The translations under genes were made by a program, and so were the position numbers. From assembly GCF_001940455.1 (NCBI RefSeq), contig NZ_MKQR01000007.1, forward strand, positions 85,378 through 149,377: 64,000 nt of DNA. The letters are read 5' to 3'. The notes under the pieces are model-generated. The model saw nothing but the letters and a program-made list of their open reading frames with translations, did not search any database and was not told where the DNA came from. Below are positions 1 to 8,829 of this stretch, piece after piece. This DNA is from Actinokineospora bangkokensis (lineage in GTDB: Bacteria; Actinomycetota; Actinomycetes; Mycobacteriales; Pseudonocardiaceae). The first letter of the stretch is position 1, and every line of letters starts with the position of its first letter.

Positions 1-276
1 CCGGTGCTGCGGGCGTTCAGCCGGGTCGGCGGGGTGATCTTCGCCAAGGCCGCGCTGCGGCTGCGCGGCCAGGACGCGGGCGACCCGCGGCTGCCGCTGG
101 TGCCCGCCACCGCCGAGCAGCTCACCGCCATCGCGGGCGACCTGGCCGAGGCGGGCGTGCCGCTGGCCGAGAGCCCCCAGCAGCACCTGGCGGGGGCCCG
201 CATCGCGCACGCCGACGCCAACGCCGCCTACATCCCCACGACCACCCACACCAGCGCCGGGACGGTGCACCAGTGA
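1..276 (+). CDS. dapA: 4-hydroxy-tetrahydrodipicolinate synthase, C-terminal part (cut by window edge)
   Basis: This is the tail of DapA, which condenses pyruvate and aspartate semialdehyde in the lysine/DAP pathway. The reading frame is open from base 1, so the gene begins outside the window. The stretch GDPRLPLVPATAEQL matches the C-terminal helix region of actinobacterial DapA as I remember it. About 30 further residues (to ...TSAGTVHQ) extend past the usual family end. The stop overlaps the GTG of the RNase J gene by 4 bp, the same dapA-rnj pairing found in mycobacteria, so the two are translationally coupled. The active-site lysine region is not in view. The identification rests on the short C-terminal match plus gene order. 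Confidence 0.85.
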   Translation, partial: PVLRAFSRVGGVIFAKAALRLRGQDAGDPRLPLVPATAEQLTAIAGDLAEAGVPLAESPQQHLAGARIAHADANAAYIPTTTHTSAGTVHQ

Positions 277-1979
277 GCCCCAGCAGCCAGCCCAAGTCCG
301 GCAAGTGGCCGACCACCCCGCCGCCCCCGCTGCCCGATGGCGCCCTGCGCGTCGTCGCGCTCGGCGGCATCGGCGAGGTCGGGCGCAACATGACCGTGTT
401 CGAGTACGGCGGCCACCTGCTCATCGTCGACTGCGGGGTGCTCTTCCCCGAGGACCAGCAGCCCGGCGTCGACCTGATCCTGCCCGACTTCCGGGCCATC
501 GAGGACCGGATGGGCGAGATCGACGCCCTGGTCCTCACCCACGGCCACGAGGACCACATCGGCGCGGTGCCGTTCCTGCTGCGCCAGCGCCCCGACCTGC
601 CGGTGGTGGGCTCGCGGTTCACCCTCGCCCTGGTCGCGGCCAAGTGCAAGGAGCACCGGCTCAACCCGGTGCTGCGCGAGGTCAGCGAGGGCGACCGGGT
701 GGCCTACGGCGAGTTCGACTGCGAGTTCTTCGCCGTCAACCACTCCATCCCCGACGCGCTGGCCGTGGCCATCCGCACCCCGGCGGGGGTGGCCCTGCAC
801 ACCGGGGACATCAAGCTCGACCAGCTGCCCCTCGACGGGCGGCTGACCGACCTGGCGGGCTTCTCCCGGCTCGGCGACGAGGGCGTCGACCTGTTCTTGG
901 TCGACTCCACCAACGCCGAGGTGCCCGGCTTCGTCATCTCCGAGCGCGAGATCGGCCCGGTGCTCGACGGGGTCATCGCCCGCGCCGACCAGCGGGTGAT
1001 CGTCGCCTGCTTCGCCAGCCACGTGCACCGCGTCCAGCAGGTGCTCGACGTCGCCGTCGCGCACGGCCGCCGGGTCGCCCTGGTGGGCCGCTCGATGGTG
1101 CGCAACATGGGCATCGCCGCCGACCTGGGCCTGCTCAACGTCCCGGCGGGGCTGCTGGTCAACCTCGACGAGGCGATGGCCATGCCCGAGGAGCAGGTCC
1201 TGTTCGTCTCCACCGGCTCGCAGGGCGAACCGCTGTCCGCCCTGTCCAGGATGGCCCGCGGCGAGCACCGGCAGATCTCCATCCGCCCCGGCGACACCGT
1301 CGTGCTGGCCAGCTCCCTCATCCCGGGCAACGAGAACGCCGTCTTCGGCGTGGTCAACGGCCTGGTCCGGCTCGGCGCCGAGGTCGTGCACCAGGGCAAC
1401 GCCAAGGTGCACGTCTCCGGCCACGCCCCCGCGGGCGAGCTGCTGTTCCTCTACAACGCCGTGCGCCCCAGCAACGTCATGCCCGTGCACGGCGAGTGGC
1501 GCCACCTGCGCGCCAACGCCGCCCTGGCGGTCAAGACCGGTGTCCCCGAGGACCACGTCGTCATCGCCGAGGACGGCGTGGTGGTCGACATGGTCGACGG
1601 CCGGGCCGCGATCTCCGGGCGGGTCGACGTGGGGCACGTCTACGTCGACGGCCTGTCCGTCGGCGACGTGGGCGAGTCCACGCTGTCGGACCGGCTGGTG
1701 CTGGGCGAGGGCGGGTTCATCGCGATCACGGTGGTGGTGGAGTCCGCGACCGGGCGGGCGGTGTCGCCGCCGACGATCTCCGGGCGCGGCTTCTCCGACG
1801 ACCCCAAGGCGCTGGACGCGGTGGTGTCGCTGGTGGAGATGGAGCTGTCGCACACCGAGAGCGAGGGCATCACCGACACCCACCGGATCGCGCAGTCGGT
1901 GCGGCGGGTCGTGGGGCGCTGGGTCGCGGACACCTACCGGCGGCGGCCGATGATCGTGCCCACGGTCATCCCTGTGTGA
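273..1979 (+). CDS. rnj: Ribonuclease J
   Basis: Metallo-beta-lactamase/beta-CASP nuclease of 568 residues, the usual RNase J size. It is a 5'-3' exonuclease and endonuclease in mRNA decay and rRNA processing. The metal-binding motif HGHEDHIGA (within LTHGHEDHIG, around residue 90) and the downstream VSGHAPAGEL and MPVHGEWRHLR motifs are typical of the family. The GTG start overlaps the dapA stop (GTGA), so expression is coupled to dapA. An intrinsic terminator follows about 50 bp after the stop. No missing catalytic residue was noticed. Confidence is high because motif, length and neighbour agree. Confidence 0.97.
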   Translation: MSPSSQPKSGKWPTTPPPPLPDGALRVVALGGIGEVGRNMTVFEYGGHLLIVDCGVLFPEDQQPGVDLILPDFRAIEDRMGEIDALVLTHGHEDHIGAVPFLLRQRPDLPVVGSRFTLALVAAKCKEHRLNPVLREVSEGDRVAYGEFDCEFFAVNHSIPDALAVAIRTPAGVALHTGDIKLDQLPLDGRLTDLAGFSRLGDEGVDLFLVDSTNAEVPGFVISEREIGPVLDGVIARADQRVIVACFASHVHRVQQVLDVAVAHGRRVALVGRSMVRNMGIAADLGLLNVPAGLLVNLDEAMAMPEEQVLFVSTGSQGEPLSALSRMARGEHRQISIRPGDTVVLASSLIPGNENAVFGVVNGLVRLGAEVVHQGNAKVHVSGHAPAGELLFLYNAVRPSNVMPVHGEWRHLRANAALAVKTGVPEDHVVIAEDGVVVDMVDGRAAISGRVDVGHVYVDGLSVGDVGESTLSDRLVLGEGGFIAITVVVESATGRAVSPPTISGRGFSDDPKALDAVVSLVEMELSHTESEGITDTHRIAQSVRRVVGRWVADTYRRRPMIVPTVIPV

Positions 1980-2032
1980 GGTGCCCTGGGGGGTGTGTCG
2001 CCCCCCGGACCAAGCACAACCACCGCATCGAG

Positions 2033-2065
2033 CACCCCCGTAACCGGCCGCCGGTTGCGGGGGTG
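2033..2065 (+). terminator. Intrinsic terminator after rnj
   Basis: Inverted repeat CACCCCCGTAACCGGC / GCCGGTTGCGGGGGTG (16 bp, one G-U or mismatch) with almost no loop, 53 bp after the rnj stop. No long T-run follows, as is common for actinobacterial terminators. It probably ends dapA-rnj transcription. Confidence 0.7.
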
Positions 2066-2138
2066 GTTGCGTTGGGGGCAGGGAGAAGGACAGCGGGTGG
2101 CTGGGGGGTGGGGGTGCGGACAGGGCCGGCTTGGGTGG

Positions 2139-2237
2139 CTAGCGCTTGGCAGCGGCGATGACCACGGCGACGGTGGCCGCGGCCAGTTGGCGGAGGAGGG
2201 CGTTGCGGGCCCTGCGCTGGTCTCGGGTGCTGGACAT
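2139..2237 (-). CDS. Possible 32-residue basic/hydrophobic peptide
   Basis: Small open frame between rnj and the SulP gene, reading MSSTRDQRRARNALLRQLAA and then a hydrophobic Ala/Val/Ile stretch ending AAAKR. It is an Arg-rich N-terminal half followed by one short membrane-like segment. The ATG is preceded by AAGGGGG at a good ribosome-binding distance (8-nt spacer), which is the main evidence that it is translated. It lies about 100 bp downstream of the sulP-carbonic anhydrase gene on the same strand and could be its distal partner. No family is recognised, and it may be a chance ORF. Confidence 0.4.
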   Translation of the reverse strand: MSSTRDQRRARNALLRQLAAATVAVVIAAAKR

Positions 2238-2338
2238 GGGGTGACCCCCTTCACGGGTCCGGGTTCACGTGATGGGTGCATCGCGTGGGTCCCGGGATCC
2301 GTGACGGGGGTCACCCTGGGTGTCGTGCTGCTGTCAGG

Positions 2339-4597
2339 TCAGGAGACCACTGAGGGGGCCTGGCCGTTGGTGGAGGCGGGCAGGAGGGACGCCCGGTCGC
2401 CGGGCATGGGGGTGAACTTCTGGGCGTCGGCGTCGAGCATGAGCAGGGTGCCGGTGGGGATGTCGAAGAACAGGCCCACCAGGCGCACGTCCGCGTCGCG
2501 GACGTCCTGGATCTGCTTGAGGGATTCGAGCTGGACGGCGACGTTCACCATGGCGAGCTGGTCGACCTCGGACCAGCCGTCCTCGGCGGCGGCGGTGCCG
2601 AGGGGGTGGCCCGCCCGCCACTTGCTGACGCTGTCGGAGGCCCAGCGCAGCCAGCGGCCCACCGCGCCGTCGATGGCGTCGGAGGACAGGGCGGCGGTCA
2701 TCGCGCCGCAGCGGGAGTGGCCGCAGACGACGATGGTGGGCACGCCCAGGTTGACCACCGCGTACTGCACGGCGGCGTGCACCGACTCGTCCTCGGAGTC
2801 CGGGCCGGGCACCAGGTTGCCGACGTTGCGGATGGTGAACAGGTCACCAGGGCCGGAGGTGGTGATCACGTTCGGCACGATCCGGGAATCGGCGCAGGTG
2901 AGGAACAGCGCGTGCGGGGCCTGCGAGGCGGCCAGCTTCTCCAGCTGCGGGCGCACCAGCGGCGCGCTGCGCCGGTGGTACTCGCGGGCACCGGCGACCA
3001 GCGGGTCGCGGCGCTCCTGCACCGGGATCTCCGGCTCCTCGTCCTGCCACTGCGACCAGGCCAGGAAGATCCGGTTGCCCGGCTTGTGCTGCTCCTTGGC
3101 CGCGGTGGTGCCGGGGCCGCCGATCTCCTCGACGACGACGGTGCCGCCCTGGCCGACGTGGGTGGCCCGCCAGGTGGCCAGGTGCTCGTAGGCGGCGTGG
3201 TCGAGGTAGTCGACCACCAGCTCCACGGTCACGTGGGCGCCGCTGGGGACCTGGGCGAGCACCCGGGAGAGCCGGGGCACCGACAGGAAGCTCAGCGTGC
3301 CCTCGACGATGACCGAGTAGTGGTTGGGCTCCTCGTCCTCCTCGACGCGGACCCGGGCCCACACGACGCGGCGCAGCATGCCCAGCACGGCCACGGCCAC
3401 GCCGATCAGCACGCCCTCAAGCAGGTTCAGGAACACCACGCCGAGCACGGTGATGACGTAGACGTGCAGTTCGCCGTGCTTGCGGGCGACGCGCATGTCC
3501 GCGACCTTCACCAGCTGGATGCCGATGTGCACCAGCAGACCGGCCAGCGCGGCCATGGGCACCTGCTCCACCAGGCCGACCAGCAGCGCGGTGAACAGCA
3601 GCACCCACACGCCGTGCAGGATCGCCGAGGCGCGGGTGCGCGCGCCGACCCGGACGTTGGTCGAGGAGCGGACGATGACGCCGGTGATGGGCAGGCCGCC
3701 CAGCATGCCGGAGCCCAGGTTGCCCGCGCCCTGGCCGATCAGCTCGCGGTCGAGGTTGGAGCGGTGGCCCTCGCGCATCTTGTCGACCGAGACGGCCGAG
3801 AGCAGGCTCTCGACGCTGGCGATGATGGTCATGGTGACGACGCCGAGGGCGAACGCGCCCCACTGCCCGCTTTCGGGCAGGGTCGGCAGCGTGATCGCGG
3901 ACAGCGGGTTGTCCGGCAGGTCGACGCGCGCGAGGGTCAGCGCGGCGAGCGAGGCGATGGCGGTGACGAGCGTGATGGCCACCAGCGGGCCGGGGATCGC
4001 CCGGACCTTGGGCGGCAGCTTCGGCCAGATGAGCAGCAGGGCGATCACGCCGAGGCCGATGAAGGCGGCGGGGCCGTGCAGGTTCACCAGCTGGCTCGGC
4101 AGCTCGGAGATGTTCTCCCAGGCGCTGGACCCGGCGGCGCCGCCGAGCAGGACGTGCAGCTGGCCCAGGACGATGGTGACGCCGATGCCCGCGAGCATCG
4201 CGTGCACGACGGTGGGGGAGATGGCCAGCGCGGCGCGGCCGACGCGGCAGGCGCCGAGCAGCAGTTGCAGCGCGCCTGCGAGGACGGTGATGAGGCAGGT
4301 GGTCGTCCAGCCGAACTGGTCGACCAGCCCGGCGACGACGACGGTCAGCCCGGCCGCGGGGCCGCTGACCGTGAGGGGGGAACCGCCGAGCGACCCGGCG
4401 ACGATGCCGCCGACGACGGCGGCGATGAGCCCGGCCATGACCGGGGCGCCCGACGCCGCGGCGATGCCCAGCGAGAGCGGGACGGCGACGAGGAACACGA
4501 CCAACGAAGCGGGGACGTCGTGGCGGGCGTCCCGCTTCAGCCACGTCCCGATGCCGCCCTGCGGCGGGGCGTGGGCGTCGGTGCGTGCTGCACCCAT
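2339..4597 (-). CDS. SulP-family anion transporter fused to beta-carbonic anhydrase
   Basis: 752 residues. The first ~420 are a SulP membrane domain with about ten hydrophobic segments (from PASLVVFLVAVPLSLGIAAA on), followed by a STAS-like linker segment around residues 425-510 and a C-terminal beta-class carbonic anhydrase. The carbonic anhydrase shows the zinc ligands in TCADSR and VCGHSRCGA. SulP-carbonic anhydrase fusions are known in actinobacteria and proteobacteria and are thought to move bicarbonate or sulfate with on-site CO2/HCO3- interconversion; the substrate here is inferred. The ATG at 4597 was chosen because AGGAGG lies 5 nt upstream (AGGAGGTACCCCCATG). The frame is open 61 codons further upstream, but that part lacks family similarity. 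Confidence 0.92.
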   Translation of the reverse strand: MGAARTDAHAPPQGGIGTWLKRDARHDVPASLVVFLVAVPLSLGIAAASGAPVMAGLIAAVVGGIVAGSLGGSPLTVSGPAAGLTVVVAGLVDQFGWTTTCLITVLAGALQLLLGACRVGRAALAISPTVVHAMLAGIGVTIVLGQLHVLLGGAAGSSAWENISELPSQLVNLHGPAAFIGLGVIALLLIWPKLPPKVRAIPGPLVAITLVTAIASLAALTLARVDLPDNPLSAITLPTLPESGQWGAFALGVVTMTIIASVESLLSAVSVDKMREGHRSNLDRELIGQGAGNLGSGMLGGLPITGVIVRSSTNVRVGARTRASAILHGVWVLLFTALLVGLVEQVPMAALAGLLVHIGIQLVKVADMRVARKHGELHVYVITVLGVVFLNLLEGVLIGVAVAVLGMLRRVVWARVRVEEDEEPNHYSVIVEGTLSFLSVPRLSRVLAQVPSGAHVTVELVVDYLDHAAYEHLATWRATHVGQGGTVVVEEIGGPGTTAAKEQHKPGNRIFLAWSQWQDEEPEIPVQERRDPLVAGAREYHRRSAPLVRPQLEKLAASQAPHALFLTCADSRIVPNVITTSGPGDLFTIRNVGNLVPGPDSEDESVHAAVQYAVVNLGVPTIVVCGHSRCGAMTAALSSDAIDGAVGRWLRWASDSVSKWRAGHPLGTAAAEDGWSEVDQLAMVNVAVQLESLKQIQDVRDADVRLVGLFFDIPTGTLLMLDADAQKFTPMPGDRASLLPASTNGQAPSVVS

Positions 4598-4709
4598 GGG
4601 GGTACCTCCTGAGCTTGCGGTGTCAGTGGTTGCTGTGCGTCGTTGCACGGGCTGCGAGTGACCGTGTGCACATCGTGACGAAGATGACACAGGGTGCCGC
4701 GTTCGTCGA

Positions 4710-4831
4710 GTAAACGGATCTTTACCCACGGAGGTTCCGGTTCGGCACATCTCCGGCCAGTATTCACCCCATTGGCCCAATGGAGTGTGTTCCAGCTCTC
4801 AGAAGTGTAGCCGTTCTTTTGTGACGGTCAC
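4710..4831. promoter_or_regulatory. Palindrome-rich upstream region of the sulP-carbonic anhydrase gene
   Basis: The 343-bp gap 4598-4940 holds no convincing gene but three dyads: GTAAA-CGGATC-TTTAC (4710-4725), CCATTGG-C-CCAATGG (4769-4783) and GTGAC-G-GTCAC (4821-4831). All lie upstream of the minus-strand transporter and downstream of the GH13 gene. They look like operator sites. Which regulator would bind is unknown. Confidence 0.4.
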
Positions 4832-4940
4832 GCAAACAAACGTGCGGCTGACAAGGCAACTCCGGCGCACCCCGGGGTCGGCGTGCCGCCATTCGCAACT
4901 TGCAACAACCACTGACTGAGTGATTGCCCTTCCTTTACCT

Positions 4941-6581
4941 TCACCGTCGGTAGACGCGGGCCTCCCACGGTCGCAGCTCGGGTCCGCCACCCGGGTGGTT
5001 CCCCAGCACCAACGTGGCCTCCCACCAGGGGAAACCGAGGTCGGGGCGCTGCGGCTCGACGCCGAAGTTGGCCAGCACCAGCAGCGTCGAACCGGCATGT
5101 GAACGCGAGAAGGCATACACGTTCGGGTCATTCGGGAGGAGCAGCTCGAAATCGCCGTGCACGACCGTCGGATCCGAGTGGCGCAACTCGATGAGCGCGC
5201 GGTAGTGGTGGTACACCGAATCTGCGTCGGCTCGCGCTGCGGCCGCGTTCACCTCGTGGTAGTTCGGATTCACCGGGAGCCACGGCGTGCCCGTGGTGAA
5301 TCCCGCGTGCGCCGACCCGTCCCACTGCACGGGCGTCCTGGCGTTGTCCCGGCTCATCGCGCGCAGCCCGGGCAGCGCCGCGTCGCCCGCGAGCGCGTGG
5401 TGGTTCACCGACTCGATGTCGCGGAACTGCTCGCCGGAGGTGAACGGGTAGTTGGTCATCCCGATCTCCTCGCCCTGGTAGACGTAGGGCGTGCCGCGGT
5501 GCAGGTGCAGCACCGTGGCGAGGAGCTTGGCCGAGCGCACCCGGTGCTCGCCGTCGTCGCCGAAGCGCGAGACCACCCGCGGCTGGTCGTGGTTGTTCCA
5601 GTAGAGGCTGTTCCACCCCACGTCCGCGAGCCCGGCCTGCCAGCGCCCGAACGACGCCTTGAGGTCGCGCAGGTCCAGCCCGCGCACGTCCCACTTGGAC
5701 GGGCCCTGGTCGAGCTGCACGTGCTCGAACTGGAAGACCATGTCGACCTCGCCGCGCGCCGGGTCGGTGAGCAGCCGCGCCTGGTCGACGGTCACCCCGG
5801 GCATCTCCCCGACGGTCATCGTGCGGCCCTGGTAGTGGGCGAAGACCTCGCGGTGCATCTCCTGCAGGAACTCGTGCAACCGGGGCCCGTGCAGGTAGTG
5901 GGCGGACCCGTCGCCCCCGGGGCCGTCGGGCAGCGCGGTGTCCTTGGAGATCATGTTGATGACGTCCATGCGGAACCCGTCCACGCCGCGGTCGAGCCAC
6001 CACCGCATCATCGCGTGCACCGCGGCCCGCACCTCGGGGTTCTCCCAGTTGAGGTCGGGTTGCTTGCGGGAGAACAGGTGCAGGTAGTACTCACCGGTGG
6101 CCTCGTCCAGCTCCCACGCGGGGCCGGAGAAGAACGACGTCCAGTTCGTCGGCTCGGCCCCCGGCGCGCCCGCCGCCATGCCCTCCCGCGCAGGCCGCCA
6201 CCAGTACCAGTCGCGCTTGGGGTTGTCCCGGCTCGACCGCGACTCGACGAACCACGGGTGCTCGTCGGAGGTGTGGTTGACCACCAGGTCCATCACCAGC
6301 TTCATGCCGCGGGCGTGCACGGCGGCCAGCAGCCGGTCGAAGTCGGCCAGGGTGCCGAAGGTGGGGTCGATGTCCTGGTAGTCGCTGATGTCGTAGCCGT
6401 TGTCGTCCTGCGGCGAGGGGTACACCGGCGACAGCCACACCACGTCCACGCCCAGCTCCGCCAGGTGGTCGAGCTTGGACTCCACCCCGCGCAGGTCGCC
6501 GACGCCGTCGCCGTCGGAGTCGGCGAAGCTGCGGGGGTAGACCTGGTACACCACAGCGCTCTTCCACCAGGGTTCGCTCAT
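4941..6581 (-). CDS. GH13 alpha-glucosidase (oligo-1,6-glucosidase type)
   Basis: 546-residue cytoplasmic glycoside hydrolase (no signal peptide) that should release glucose from the non-reducing end of alpha-linked oligosaccharides. The N-terminus WWKSAVVYQVYPRSFADSDG is diagnostic for the GH13 alpha-glucosidase/oligo-1,6-glucosidase group. Catalytic residues visible are D206 in GFRMDVIN, E259 in TVGEMPG and D332 in NNHDQPR, with the conserved VVNHT motif near residue 101. The domain order is a TIM barrel with a B-domain insert (about 104-180) and a C-terminal beta domain. No sugar transporter or LacI regulator is adjacent, so the physiological substrate cannot be inferred. Trehalulose or sucrose activity is possible. 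Confidence 0.93.
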   Translation of the reverse strand: MSEPWWKSAVVYQVYPRSFADSDGDGVGDLRGVESKLDHLAELGVDVVWLSPVYPSPQDDNGYDISDYQDIDPTFGTLADFDRLLAAVHARGMKLVMDLVVNHTSDEHPWFVESRSSRDNPKRDWYWWRPAREGMAAGAPGAEPTNWTSFFSGPAWELDEATGEYYLHLFSRKQPDLNWENPEVRAAVHAMMRWWLDRGVDGFRMDVINMISKDTALPDGPGGDGSAHYLHGPRLHEFLQEMHREVFAHYQGRTMTVGEMPGVTVDQARLLTDPARGEVDMVFQFEHVQLDQGPSKWDVRGLDLRDLKASFGRWQAGLADVGWNSLYWNNHDQPRVVSRFGDDGEHRVRSAKLLATVLHLHRGTPYVYQGEEIGMTNYPFTSGEQFRDIESVNHHALAGDAALPGLRAMSRDNARTPVQWDGSAHAGFTTGTPWLPVNPNYHEVNAAAARADADSVYHHYRALIELRHSDPTVVHGDFELLLPNDPNVYAFSRSHAGSTLLVLANFGVEPQRPDLGFPWWEATLVLGNHPGGGPELRPWEARVYRR

Positions 6582-6595
6582 GCCCCCAGTGAACA

Positions 6596-6630
6596 GGGGC
6601 CCCGGGCGGTCCGCACCCGCCCGGGGCCCC
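6596..6630 (-). terminator. Intrinsic terminator after the S1 protease gene
   Basis: Perfect 14-bp inverted repeat GGGGCCCCGGGCGG / CCGCCCGGGGCCCC with a 7-nt loop, starting 9 bp past the protease stop and lying just upstream of the alpha-glucosidase start. It should separate the two transcription units. Confidence 0.8.
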
Positions 6631-6638
6631 GCGGTGGG

Positions 6639-7757
6639 TCAGGCGGTCTGCAGGGTCAGCCCGTACCGGCCCAGGATCTCGTTCACCGGCTGGTACCAGG
6701 TCTCGCCGCCGGAGGAGCAGTTGCCCCAGCCGCCGGAGGTCACGCCCTGGGCCTGGTCGCCGCTGATGAACGACCCGCCGGAGTCGCCCGGCTCGGCGCA
6801 CACGCTGGTCTTGGTCATCTGGTAGACCGCGCCCTGGCTGTAGTTCACGGTCTCGTTCTTGGCCAGGACGGTGCCGCAGTGCCAGTGGGTCGTGGACCCG
6901 GAGCGGCAGATGGACGCGCCGACCGGGGCCTCGTTCGACCCGCGCACCAGCTGGTCGGACACCGCGCCCCAGCCCAGGACGACGGGCACGGTCCACCAAC
7001 CGCCGCCCACCGGCACGTAGGCCATGTCGTCGCCGGGGAACTGCGAGGCGGCGAAGTTGCCGATCCGGGAGCCGTCCCACCCCGTCACCGACGCGCCCGC
7101 GCCGCCGCAGTGCCCGGCGCTGACGAACCCGCCGTGCACCGAGAAGCCGATGGAGCAGCGCACGTTGCCGTTGATGTAGTACGGGTCGCCGCCGACGGTG
7201 CCCGCGGCGAACGTCGTGGGCTTCTGACCACTTCGGACGGACACCGGCGCGACGGCCCCCGCCCGGGCCAGGAACGCGTCCACGTCGGCGCCCGGGGTGT
7301 TCACGGTGACCTCGACGGTGCCCGATCGTGGGTCGGTGCGCCACCCGCTCACGCCTGCGGGTGCGGCGAGGCCGTCAACGGCGGCCTTGGCCCGGTCCAA
7401 CTCCGCCGCGGAGCGCGTGGCGGTGGTCGTCTCCGCGCCGGTGGCGCGCACCGCGGCCGCGGCGGACTGGTCGGTCAGGGCCACGACGAGCCTGCCGGAG
7501 CGGGGGTCGAACCACGAGCCGCCGTAGCTGCTGCCCGCGGCGGCCTTCGCGGGGCCCTCGACCGCGGCGGCCACCCGCTCCTGGTCGAGCCGGGCCACCG
7601 CCTGCTCGGCGGTGAGCCCGAAGGCCTGCTGCACGGCGGGCACCAGGCCGGTGGAGTACGCGGGCACGGCCGTCGCGGGGGACGCCGCGACGGCCGTCAG
7701 CGCGCCCGCGACCAGGGCTCCGGACGCGGCGGCGCGCGCCAGGGTCGTTCGCATCAT
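6639..7757 (-). CDS. Secreted S1 (alpha-lytic/streptogrisin-type) serine protease with pro-region
   Basis: 372-residue pre-pro-protease. A signal peptide (about 1-30, ending SPATA), an N-terminal pro-region (about 31-185, needed for folding in this family) and a mature chymotrypsin-fold domain from about TVGGDPYYI are visible. Catalytic residues are H216 in SAGHCG, D244 in GDDMAYV and S326 in PGDSGGS. Cysteines at 201/217, 284/294 and 320/353 fit the three family disulfides. The start is either of two adjacent ATGs (7757 or 7754), preceded by GAGG. It probably acts outside the cell on proteins. The gene stands alone, with a strong terminator behind it. Confidence 0.95.
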   Translation of the reverse strand: MMRTTLARAAASGALVAGALTAVAASPATAVPAYSTGLVPAVQQAFGLTAEQAVARLDQERVAAAVEGPAKAAAGSSYGGSWFDPRSGRLVVALTDQSAAAAVRATGAETTTATRSAAELDRAKAAVDGLAAPAGVSGWRTDPRSGTVEVTVNTPGADVDAFLARAGAVAPVSVRSGQKPTTFAAGTVGGDPYYINGNVRCSIGFSVHGGFVSAGHCGGAGASVTGWDGSRIGNFAASQFPGDDMAYVPVGGGWWTVPVVLGWGAVSDQLVRGSNEAPVGASICRSGSTTHWHCGTVLAKNETVNYSQGAVYQMTKTSVCAEPGDSGGSFISGDQAQGVTSGGWGNCSSGGETWYQPVNEILGRYGLTLQTA

Positions 7758-7995
7758 GGGGGTTGCCTCTTTTCCTCAGCAGGGTGAGAGGAGGGGAGAG
7801 CGCGCTCACCTGCGAGGATGGTTAGCCGTTCACCAACCGGTCAAGCGCCGTTGCCGGGAATGGACCAGACCAATCCGAGTCGTTGCCCGAAAACCCCGGA
7901 GTCGGCCCCCGCCCCTGGACGGACCGGTCTGCGCCTGCGGGGTGGACTTGCACGTCAACGGCGGAAAATGAGGCTTCAACCTCTCGGTCGTCGGC

Positions 7996-8829
7996 CTACC
8001 GCGGTGCGGGCTTCCACGGGCTCGTGGCCGTCGTCGGCCGCGTCGGGTCGTGGAAGGCGGGCAGGTCCGGCTCGTCCGGGCGCAGCGGCACCAGGCCGTC
8101 GGTGATGGCCTGCATGATCCGCTTGTGCGCGCGCATCGCGTCGCCGGGCTTGGTGGCCGACAGGTCGGACAGGTCGACCTCGCCGCCGAAGTGCACCTTG
8201 AACACCGGGCGCCTGCGCACCGCCCGCAGGAACGAGGTCACCAGCGGTTTGACATCCTGCCACCCGCCGACCGACTCGGTCCCCCAGTACACCGCCTCGT
8301 GCGCGCCCCACTGGCTGATCGTCACCACCGGTACCCGACCGCCCAGCGCCATCCTGGCCACCCCGGTCTTGCCCTTCTCCGGCCACATCCCCGGGTCCAG
8401 GGTCACCCGGCCCTCGGGGTAGACCAGCAGCGGCACCTTGGCCGTCTTGAGCGTGTCCACCGCGACGGTGAACGCGTCGAGCACGGTGGCCTTGCCCCGG
8501 TCCACCCGCAGGTGGCCGCTGCGGCGCAGCAACCAGCCGACCACCGGGGCGTCGAGCAGGCCCGCGGTGAGCATGAAGCGGGGCAGGAAGCCCTGGGTCT
8601 TCGCCGCGGCCATGAGCACCATCGGGTCGAACATGCCGATGTGGTTGGCCGCCACCAGCACGGGCTTGCCGACCAGGTGGGCCGGGAACTCGCCGGTGAC
8701 CTCCAGCCTGCCCACCCCGCGCACCAGCAGCCGGTCGACCACGTTGAGCGCCCGCCAGACCACCGGGGTGTCGGAGATCGCCCTCCTCCGGCGTGTCGGC
8801 TCGTCCACGTCGCCCCGCAGCGCAACCAT
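7996..8829 (-). CDS. 1-acyl-sn-glycerol-3-phosphate acyltransferase (PlsC family)
   Basis: 277-residue acyltransferase of the PlsC superfamily, which acylates lysophosphatidate or related acceptors at the membrane. It shows the catalytic block NHIGMFDP (H-x4-D) near residue 62 and the acceptor-binding motif YPEGR near residue 140. A single acyltransferase domain fills the protein, and the N-terminus has no clear transmembrane helix. The gene is divergent from ftsK with a 141-bp gap. The 238-bp stretch between it and the protease start contains nothing I can identify. Specificity (lipid, lysocardiolipin or secondary metabolite) cannot be told from sequence. Confidence 0.88.
   Translation of the reverse strand: MVALRGDVDEPTRRRRAISDTPVVWRALNVVDRLLVRGVGRLEVTGEFPAHLVGKPVLVAANHIGMFDPMVLMAAAKTQGFLPRFMLTAGLLDAPVVGWLLRRSGHLRVDRGKATVLDAFTVAVDTLKTAKVPLLVYPEGRVTLDPGMWPEKGKTGVARMALGGRVPVVTISQWGAHEAVYWGTESVGGWQDVKPLVTSFLRAVRRRPVFKVHFGGEVDLSDLSATKPGDAMRAHKRIMQAITDGLVPLRPDEPDLPAFHDPTRPTTATSPWKPAPR

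Noticed and set aside
228-1883. 551-codon open frame antisense to rnj
   Set aside because: Shadow of a GC-rich gene: His/Asp/Val/Gly-rich repetitive translation with no family motif, opposite a clear RNase J.
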